A stretch of 10,887 nt of DNA, taken from positions 1-10,887 of the forward strand of contig DAIEQM010000032.1 in NCBI GenBank assembly GCA_027347685.1, in the 5' to 3' direction. Both the position numbers and the translations under genes were made by a program. Under the pieces are notes generated by a model that made no database searches, had not been told where the DNA came from, and worked only from the letters and a program-made list of their open reading frames with translations. The DNA comes from UBA5941 sp021824385 (lineage in GTDB: Bacteria > Patescibacteriota > Microgenomatia > UBA8517). Shown one piece after another: positions 5,468 to 10,887 of the stretch. Each line of letters opens with the position of its first letter. The first letter of the stretch is position 1.

Positions 5468-7674
5468 ACTGTTGGCCAAGCAGCAGTTATTAACAGATCA
5501 GATTCTTTTTGGGAAAAAATTTCTTGGTAGCAGCGTTCCGTTACAAATGGCATAAATGGGTGGAGTAGTTTTAAAAACACCAACAGGACTTCTTCCATTT
5601 GAGAGGTACCGACACTCCCTTTTTTCGCTTCCTCAATCCACTTATCGCAGTACCCATGCCAGAACTCACCGTACAAATACTCTGAAGCCTGCCCAACCCG
5701 AAGTTTATCGAGGTGTTCTGTTGTCTGTCGAACAACTTTTAAGGTCCACGTTTTGAGTTCTGCATTTTCTGGTTGTTCACCGCTAAACTCCTTCAAAAAT
5801 CGCGTCGCATTCCAAATTTTATTTGAAAGGTTTCGCATACCTTTAATGGTCGGTTCTCCGACCGACTTATCTTGCCCGGGAGTACTCCCCATCACAAGGG
5901 CCATTCGCAGCGCGTCTGCCCCGTACTTTTCAACAAGGTCTATTGGGTTTACCACGTTCCCCACACTTTTACTCATCTTTCGCCCTTGCCCATCACGCAC
6001 GAGGCCATGCAAATACACATCTTTAAACGGAACATTACCAGTAAGATACATGCCAAGCATCAGCATTCTCATCACCCAAAAAGGCAAAATTTCATACGCA
6101 GTCTCCATCACAGACGTGGGGTAGAATTTTTCAAAGTCACCGGCGTTTCCTGTTTTTAAGGTAACGACTGGCCACTGGCCGGAGCTAAACCAGGTGTCGA
6201 ATGTATCAGTTTCTTGAATCCAGGTGCCTTCTTCTGATGGTTTCTCTGTTTGAACGACAAACGGTACGTTGGAGACTATTGGAACAATAATTTGCTGGAG
6301 TCCTGTAGCAATAGCTTCTAAATCAAAACCTTCCGCATAGAGATCTCGGAGCAACCCTTTGTGTTGTTTCCCTTTTGCGTCAATAAAATTAACAGAGACT
6401 TCAGTTTCGTGTCCTTCAACGTTGTGCCAGACCGGCATACGAATTCCCCACACAATTTGGCGGCTCACATTCCAGTCTCTAAGGTTCGTAAGCCAGGTGC
6501 GCAGAATTGCTTCACGCCCAGTACCGTGAATAACAACATCTTTTTTATCAAGTGCTTCAAGAACCGGTTTGGTAAGGGGAGCAACACTCACAAAAAATTG
6601 TGGCAAGGGGAGTGGCTCAATAACCCGCTTACAACGATAACAAATACCGACATTGTGAATGTGTGGCTTAGCGTTTTTTTCAAGATCAAGTTCTGCGACA
6701 ACCTTCTCACGTGCTTTGAACACAGAAAGGTTTTCATAGTCCTTCCCCGCGTTTGCAGTCATTTTTCCGTTTATGCCAATTACGGTGTGTTTGTTTACGG
6801 TTTCTAATAAATCAAATTTTTCTTTGTTTTTTTCAACAACACTCCAGTCGAACGGATCATGTGCGGGGGTGATTTTAACGGCTCCGGTTCCAAATGCAGT
6901 GTCTACTCCTTCATCGGCAATTATTTCAATTTCGCGATTGGTAAGAGGGAGTTTTACCTTTTTGCCAATAAGAGCCGTGTATCGTTTGTCAGTTGGGTTT
7001 ACGGCAACTGCAACGTCTCCAAAAAGTGTCTCAGGGCGGGTTGTGGCAACAGTGATTACTCCTGTGCCATCGGTGAGCGGGTAGTCGATGTGGTACAACT
7101 TATCAGTGCGTTCCTCATGGTCGACTTCAAGTTCTGAATAAGCAGTTCCACAATGCGGGCAATAATTTACCAGCTTTTCAGCGCGGTACACCAGTTTGTC
7201 GTTGTGAAGTTTTTGAAAAGTTTCGCAGACAAATGAAACCACTGCAGGGTCAAGCGTAAATTTGTAGCGGCCCCAATCGGCAGAAGCTCCCAGTCGCTTC
7301 ATTTGAGTCATGGCTACACCAGAGTTCATTTCCACGTAATCCCAAATGTTTTTGTAGAGCGTCTCTCGGTCAAAATCAAAACGACTTTTGTTGTCCTTAG
7401 CAAGCTTTTTCTCATATACAAACTGTGTTTCAATTCCAGCATGGTCGGTTCCTGGAAGCCATTCAACAGATTCACCTTTCATGCGATGGAAGCGTACTAA
7501 AATGTCTTCAATTGCAATAAACATCGCGTGACCTACGTGCAAGGGGTCATTTGCATTCGGTGGTGGCATGATAATAGAAAAAGCCTTTTTAGAGTCGTTG
7601 GGTGTAAATGCGCCACTATTCTCCCATCTCTTATAGAGTTCGCTTTCGGTAGTGTGGTTGTAAGCTTTGTCCAT
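5464..7674 (-). CDS. valS: Valyl-tRNA synthetase, short form
   Basis: A 736-residue class I synthetase that charges tRNA-Val and hydrolyses mischarged Thr-tRNA. Visible in order: PPPNANDPLHVGHA (37-50, HIGH motif as HVGH), a Cys pair CPHC (172-175) and CYRC (345-348) that could bind zinc, the CP1 editing domain with TTRPETLFGD (211-220) and GTGAVKITPAHDPFD (262-276), DTFDTWFSSGQWP (490-502), and KMSKS (566-570). The anticodon-binding helices end with LLHPFMPFVTE (703-713), and the protein stops about 20 residues later. The C-terminal coiled-coil tRNA arm present in enzymes such as that of E. coli (951 residues) is missing, with no sign of a frameshift. ATG at 7674 is six bases after TATAAT and has no Shine-Dalgarno site, so the mRNA is predicted to be leaderless. 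It lies 30 bases downstream of tsaD. Confidence 0.95.
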   Translation of the reverse strand: MDKAYNHTTESELYKRWENSGAFTPNDSKKAFSIIMPPPNANDPLHVGHAMFIAIEDILVRFHRMKGESVEWLPGTDHAGIETQFVYEKKLAKDNKSRFDFDRETLYKNIWDYVEMNSGVAMTQMKRLGASADWGRYKFTLDPAVVSFVCETFQKLHNDKLVYRAEKLVNYCPHCGTAYSELEVDHEERTDKLYHIDYPLTDGTGVITVATTRPETLFGDVAVAVNPTDKRYTALIGKKVKLPLTNREIEIIADEGVDTAFGTGAVKITPAHDPFDWSVVEKNKEKFDLLETVNKHTVIGINGKMTANAGKDYENLSVFKAREKVVAELDLEKNAKPHIHNVGICYRCKRVIEPLPLPQFFVSVAPLTKPVLEALDKKDVVIHGTGREAILRTWLTNLRDWNVSRQIVWGIRMPVWHNVEGHETEVSVNFIDAKGKQHKGLLRDLYAEGFDLEAIATGLQQIIVPIVSNVPFVVQTEKPSEEGTWIQETDTFDTWFSSGQWPVVTLKTGNAGDFEKFYPTSVMETAYEILPFWVMRMLMLGMYLTGNVPFKDVYLHGLVRDGQGRKMSKSVGNVVNPIDLVEKYGADALRMALVMGSTPGQDKSVGEPTIKGMRNLSNKIWNATRFLKEFSGEQPENAELKTWTLKVVRQTTEHLDKLRVGQASEYLYGEFWHGYCDKWIEEAKKGSVGTSQMEEVLLVFLKLLHPFMPFVTERCYQEIFSQKESDLLITAAWPTV

Positions 7675-7680
7675 GCACGT

Positions 7681-7708
7681 ATTATATACGTACGAAGGGT
7701 AATCTCAA
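7681..7708 (-). promoter_or_regulatory. valS promoter, -35 over the tsaD stop codon, leaderless start
   Basis: On the minus strand TTGAGA (7708-7703, five of six) is followed after 16 bases by a perfect TATAAT (7686-7681). Six bases then lead to the ATG at 7674, so the usual initiation distance falls on the A of the start codon. The TGA in the -35 box is the tsaD stop (7707-7705). An inverted repeat ACGTA-N5-TACGT (7677-7691) brackets the -10. Confidence 0.78.
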
Positions 7709-8745
7709 AAATGAAGTTCAGGATTGGCGTCAATCATAGAAATCGGCTGTACGTGATTGTTGAAAAATGCAAACGAACCAATCATCGCAGCATTGTCTGT
7801 ACAATAAATAAGCTCTGGAACGTGGAGCTTGAGGCTACCTTGTTCAACTAAATGAAGTGCTTTAAGCTTGCTTCTGAGCCTTGTGTTTGCCGAAACCCCA
7901 CCACACAATACAAGTTCTGTTACTCCCGTCTCTTCGAGCGCTTGAACGGTTTTATGGGTAAGCGTGTCGACAATTGCCTCTTCAACATTCGCGGCAAGTT
8001 CTTCTTTCGTGTACGTGTGGGTTGCATCATTTTCTTTTACGAGTCGTGATACGGCTGTTTTTAATCCTGAAAAACTCAGTTCTACATTTTTTTCATGAAT
8101 CATTGGACGTGGCAGCACTTGAAGTGAATCAGTTGGGTGAGTCTCCCGCCACTCGTTTGCAGCACGGGAGATGGCAGGTCCTCCTGGGTACCCGACGCCA
8201 ATAATGCGAGCACATTTATCAAAAGCTTCACCGGCAGCATCATCACGGGTACCACCAATACGAGCAAAGTCGCCGTGATTTTTGGCAAGGACAAAGTCGG
8301 TATGCCCTCCGGAAACGACGAGTGCTAAAAAGGGGAAGGCGGGGAGGGTGTTTGATAAAAATGTGGCGTACATGTGTGCCTTTACATGATTGACTGGAAT
8401 GAGTGGCTTTTTATAGAAGGTTGCGAGTGTTTTGGCAGTCTCAATGCCTACCAGCAGTGAACCTATGAGACCAGGTCCTACAGTGACGGCGATTGCATCA
8501 ATACATTCAAACATCTTTTCTTTATTGGTGAGTTGTATGTCAGGAAATGCAGTGGTGAGTGCTTTCTCAAGCGTTGGAATAATATATTCGATTTGCTTCC
8601 GTGCGGCGTTTTCAGGAATAATCCCTCCCGTTTGTGCATGGATATTCATACTGGACGCGATTTCACAGGAAAGTACTCGTGTTCCGTCTTGCACGACCGC
8701 AACTGACGTTTCGTCACAGCTTGTTTCAAATGCGAGTATGTTCAT
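7705..8745 (-). CDS. tsaD: tRNA N6-adenosine threonylcarbamoyltransferase TsaD
   Basis: A 346-residue member of the Kae1/TsaD/YgjD family. With TsaB and TsaE (not in this window) it transfers the threonylcarbamoyl group made by TsaC to A37 of ANN-decoding tRNAs (t6A). The ASKHA-type start MNILAFETSCDETSVAV is followed by HAQTGGIIPENAARKQ (36-51), the metal-binding HVKAH (His120, His124), VSGGHTDF (144-151), DDAAGEAFDK (168-177), YPGGP (186-190), FSFSGLKT-type LSFSGLKT (223-230), CGGVSANTRLR (281-291) and CTDNAAMIG (315-323, with Asp317 as the third metal ligand). All catalytic features are present; the usual His after Ala-Ser-Arg-x is Gln51 here. The ATG overlaps the vanW stop (ATGA), with AGGAG ten bases upstream, so it is co-transcribed and probably translationally coupled with vanW. 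Confidence 0.96.
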   Translation of the reverse strand: MNILAFETSCDETSVAVVQDGTRVLSCEIASSMNIHAQTGGIIPENAARKQIEYIIPTLEKALTTAFPDIQLTNKEKMFECIDAIAVTVGPGLIGSLLVGIETAKTLATFYKKPLIPVNHVKAHMYATFLSNTLPAFPFLALVVSGGHTDFVLAKNHGDFARIGGTRDDAAGEAFDKCARIIGVGYPGGPAISRAANEWRETHPTDSLQVLPRPMIHEKNVELSFSGLKTAVSRLVKENDATHTYTKEELAANVEEAIVDTLTHKTVQALEETGVTELVLCGGVSANTRLRSKLKALHLVEQGSLKLHVPELIYCTDNAAMIGSFAFFNNHVQPISMIDANPELHF

Positions 8746-10514
8746 GAAGGACCAACTCCTCTCTGGTACACGGCTTGCCAGGGTTGGTATACACTCACAA
8801 AGTTTTTCTGATAAATCTGCTTCCCATCTCGCTCGACGGTGTATGCAAAACTCACCCGGGCACCCCAGGCTCGGTGTTCAAGTTGCACAATTTTGCCAAG
8901 CGGTAGTGTTGGTTCGTCAACATACAAATCATCAGCAGGAGCAATTTGATCGGTCACCACAGGCTTTGTAACCGTTGCTTTGCGGCCGTCGCTCGTTCCG
9001 TATATTTTAAAGTCTGCCGTAAGATTCTTCGTGTTTACCGACGTTTGAATGAGAATATAGTGGCCGGTGTCATTCAGAAATTTAAAATCAACAGATGGAA
9101 CAAATACCGTTGCATCAAGCCCTGGCCCTGAGTCTTGCTCGTAATATCCGACACGATAGGCATGTGCATGACGCTCGATGATTGGTAGTCCTGCATTCAT
9201 AACTGCTCTGAAGAGCGTTGTAGACACTTGGCACACCCCGCCACCATCACCGAGAATCGTTTTGCCATTTTGAATAATATAAGCTTCCTTGTATCCGGTG
9301 TATTTTGAAATATCACCAATCGCAGTTGCAAATGAGAAGGTTTCATTTGGTGCAACCAGTACCCCATTAATACGTGAACTGGCGAGTGCAACATTGTAAA
9401 CGCGCGAGGAGATTGAACCCGTAAAGCGGGAAGTGCCCCTTCCAATAAGCTCTTTAATGCCTAAATTATTTACGTCAGAAACTGAAGTTTGGGGTTTGGT
9501 CGACTCATGAGGAACTTCTAAACTCACCTGAGTGTCGGCGGTTCGCTCCAAGCTTGAAATGGCAATTGAGAGGTTTTGGTACAAGAGCTCTTGATTCACT
9601 GAAACACCATTTCCTCCCGGTGTGAATTCTTGTACACGCTTTCCGTCAAACTTAAACACCGCCTCTGTTACCTCTTTGTTGTTCTCCTTTGCAATATCAG
9701 CCGAAAAACTCCTGAGCGCTGGTTCACTGTATCCGCCCGATGGATGTAAGAAAGGAATAAGCTTGTCGATTTTTAACGTTTGAACCGGCTCATTATCGAC
9801 AGTTAATAGAATACTTTTGTTGAGGAGTGCATTTGCCCGTTCAATACTGTTTTGAATTTCAGAATCGGTGAGTTTGGTATCAACAACCTTGGTTTGGAGC
9901 TCTATGTTGTACTCACGTTTACTGAGCGCTGAACTTATTTGCTCCTTAACATACTCAATGGGGAGCTCGTCGCCGGCAACTCCATTTATTACCTGTACTT
10001 GTGCGTTTTTAAGAACAAAACGTGCATATGAGGGGGGATTTCCTAATCCCTCTGAGAGCGAATTCATAGCTATGGTAAATGCAGGTTCACTAAATTCAAT
10101 CTGGAGAGGGACTGCTGTTGTGTGTTTGAGAGCACGAACAATTGATAGCGCATCTGCTACTACATTCCCTTGCCGGCCGACTTCATATGCCGATTCAACA
10201 TCGTTTTGAATGCCAAATTGGGCTCCAATGCTTTGAGTTTTGAGGGGAATTGTTTTTGTTCCCGTACTACTATGTATCGTTATTTGTAATTGGTCGGGGA
10301 GGATTGTTGATTGTTGGAGGACTGTTTGTGCCTGCGCCCTCGTAAAACCGCCGATATTCACGCCATTTACAAATACCTGTGGATATATTCGTTCATAATA
10401 ACTTACAATAAACGAGGTACCAATCAGTGGTGGAATAGTGATAACTGTTACCACAAAAAGAAGGCTCAAAAACGCCATTTTGTGTAACTTGATAAATTTC
10501 TCGTGTTTCGCCAT
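8742..10514 (-). CDS. VanW-family envelope protein with PG_binding_4-like repeats and a G5-like domain
   Basis: From the ATG at 10514 the product has 590 residues. One N-terminal membrane helix (about 14-37) anchors a long ectodomain. Two related units with the pattern of PG_binding_4 domains can be seen, ending near 165-200 (ARFVLKNAQVQVINGVAGDE) and 285-325 (AVFKFDGKRVQEFTPGGNG). The VanW domain (about 362-492) has ASSRINGVLVAPNETFSF, GDGGGVCQVSTTLFRA and ERHAHAYRVGYY, the last with conserved His residues. The final 75 residues match the G5 pattern (YVDEPTLPLGK... VSFAYTVERDGKQIY). VanW was named from a vancomycin-resistance cluster but its chemistry is unknown; cell-wall association is inferred from the domains. 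An in-frame ATG at 10523 would add three residues (MPS), but it directly abuts the -10 element, so I prefer 10514. It is first in the array and overlaps tsaD by four bases. Confidence 0.9.
   Translation of the reverse strand: MAKHEKFIKLHKMAFLSLLFVVTVITIPPLIGTSFIVSYYERIYPQVFVNGVNIGGFTRAQAQTVLQQSTILPDQLQITIHSSTGTKTIPLKTQSIGAQFGIQNDVESAYEVGRQGNVVADALSIVRALKHTTAVPLQIEFSEPAFTIAMNSLSEGLGNPPSYARFVLKNAQVQVINGVAGDELPIEYVKEQISSALSKREYNIELQTKVVDTKLTDSEIQNSIERANALLNKSILLTVDNEPVQTLKIDKLIPFLHPSGGYSEPALRSFSADIAKENNKEVTEAVFKFDGKRVQEFTPGGNGVSVNQELLYQNLSIAISSLERTADTQVSLEVPHESTKPQTSVSDVNNLGIKELIGRGTSRFTGSISSRVYNVALASSRINGVLVAPNETFSFATAIGDISKYTGYKEAYIIQNGKTILGDGGGVCQVSTTLFRAVMNAGLPIIERHAHAYRVGYYEQDSGPGLDATVFVPSVDFKFLNDTGHYILIQTSVNTKNLTADFKIYGTSDGRKATVTKPVVTDQIAPADDLYVDEPTLPLGKIVQLEHRAWGARVSFAYTVERDGKQIYQKNFVSVYQPWQAVYQRGVGPS
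8756..8760 (-). promoter_or_regulatory. Shine-Dalgarno AGGAG of tsaD, inside the end of vanW
   Basis: AGGAG lies within the last codons of vanW, ten bases before the tsaD ATG. The spacing is slightly long but serves a start that overlaps the vanW stop by four bases. Confidence 0.6.
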
Positions 10515-10522
10515 ACTGGGCA

Positions 10523-10528
10523 TATAAT
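10523..10528 (+). promoter_or_regulatory. Possible -10 element of the divergent gene
   Basis: A perfect TATAAT on the plus strand overlaps the -10 region of vanW on the other strand. It would give a leader of about 20 bases before the ATG at 10555. No -35 box is visible at 15-18 bases, so the call is weak. The palindrome GCAAA-A-TTTGC (10530-10540) follows it. Confidence 0.35.
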
Positions 10529-10532
10529 AGCA
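10524..10532 (-). promoter_or_regulatory. Extended -10 promoter of vanW
   Basis: On the minus strand TGCTATTAT (10532-10524) is an extended -10 element of the same form as that before DUF4012. No good -35 is seen. Transcription would start near 10517, just before the ATG at 10514 and downstream of the ATG at 10523. That favours the shorter product with a leader of only a few bases. Confidence 0.6.
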
Positions 10533-10554
10533 AAATTTGCCAAAACAATAACCT

Positions 10555-10887
10555 ATGAACCCGACTGACCCAAAAGAAAACCAAGCAACAACCGATACGC
10601 CTTCAACTGCTGGCTTTAGTAGTTCTGCTATGGATATTCCACCGGCTCCTCAGCCGATCCCTTCGAGTACCCCTGCCCCAAGTCCAGTTGCACCCGCTCC
10701 TTCAACGGATACTGCGACCTTGCCAACACCTGATCCTTCCCCAGTACCAAGCACGCCAGCACCGCTTACACAACCTTCAACCCTTACCCCTCCATCATCC
10801 TTGCATGAGCCAGGTATTGTAACGCCTAAAAGTGGATCGAAGATCCCAAAGGGGCCGATCGTTTTTGTTCTTATTCTTGTTTTTCTT
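10555..10887 (+). CDS. Pro/Ser/Thr-rich membrane-anchored protein, N-terminal part (runs off the window)
   Basis: From ATG 10555 the frame stays open for 111 codons to the end of the window. Residues 1-90 are low complexity, dominated by Pro, Ser, Thr and Ala (runs such as PAPSPVAPAPST and TPDPSPVPSTPAP), so they are probably disordered. A short basic stretch follows (PKSGSKIPKG, about 91-100), and the last visible residues (PIVFVLILVFL) begin a membrane helix. No signal peptide precedes the Pro-rich region, so by the positive-inside rule it should face the cytoplasm, with the unseen C-terminal part outside. The composition and absence of stops over 333 bases support a real gene even though no family can be named. 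It is divergent from vanW, with 40 bases between the two preferred start codons. There is no Shine-Dalgarno sequence. The function is unknown. Confidence 0.75.
   Translation, partial: MNPTDPKENQATTDTPSTAGFSSSAMDIPPAPQPIPSSTPAPSPVAPAPSTDTATLPTPDPSPVPSTPAPLTQPSTLTPPSSLHEPGIVTPKSGSKIPKGPIVFVLILVFL

Noticed and set aside
5432..5470. OmpR-style direct repeats near the winged-helix promoter (GTTT and CTTC words)
   Set aside because: The repeated words are only four bases long and spacing does not clearly fit tandem OmpR-type sites; not enough to call an operator.
6361..6807. 148-codon open frame antisense to valS
   Set aside because: It overlaps the ValS editing and zinc regions and has Cys/Phe-rich, unstructured composition; a shadow of valS.
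8432..8971. 179-codon open frame on the plus strand across the tsaD/vanW junction
   Set aside because: Both underlying minus-strand genes are confidently identified families; there is no recognisable motif or promoter for this frame.
10588..10800. Possible tandem repeat in the Pro-rich coding region
   Set aside because: Short Pro/Ser/Thr words recur, but spacing and bases vary; this is low-complexity composition, not a regular DNA repeat.

Overview
The window looks like a piece of a Candidate Phyla Radiation (Patescibacteria, probably Parcubacteria-like) genome. This is inferred from gene content: a DUF4012 membrane protein, a TM-anchored VanW/G5 protein, a short valyl-tRNA synthetase without the C-terminal arm, a stand-alone OmpR-type winged-helix protein, a CPR-style O-antigen-ligase-like protein, and very tight packing. 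TGA is used as a normal stop (tsaD, valS and vanW all end in TGA), so the TGA-glycine code of some CPR lineages does not apply. Every major frame is intact. I see no mobile element, CRISPR array, tRNA or rRNA.

Layout. (1) 1-1632, plus strand: the last 15 codons of an upstream gene, a polytopic O-antigen ligase/polymerase family protein joined to it by a GTGA overlap, and a small four-helix membrane protein of unknown function, closed by a strong intrinsic terminator (1639-1665). (2) 1677-2134, plus: an RNase HI gene with its own promoter and almost no leader. (3) 2135-5087, plus: a 141-base intergenic region with two consecutive stem-loops, then the large DUF4012 protein and ribosomal protein bL25 (Ctc/TL5 type). 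(4) 10514-5127, minus: vanW, tsaD, valS and a winged-helix regulator in one direction, ending at a single intrinsic terminator (5097-5120) that separates this array from bL25. Internal promoters lie in front of valS and of the regulator. (5) 10555-10887, plus: the start of a divergent gene for a Pro/Ser/Thr-rich, apparently membrane-anchored protein that runs off the window.

Functionally the window mixes envelope functions (glycan ligase/polymerase, DUF4012, VanW, Pro-rich protein) with translation and nucleic-acid housekeeping (ValS, TsaD for the t6A tRNA modification, bL25, RNase HI). No single pathway links all of them, and I do not see a convincing new multi-gene system. The most interesting signal is regulatory. 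Genes that begin transcription units (rnhA, DUF4012, valS, vanW) have a good -10 element only 6-12 bases before the start codon and no Shine-Dalgarno sequence, predicting leaderless or near-leaderless mRNAs. Several genes within units, and the regulator gene, have clear Shine-Dalgarno sequences. In two cases the -35 box is built over the TGA stop codon of the preceding gene.
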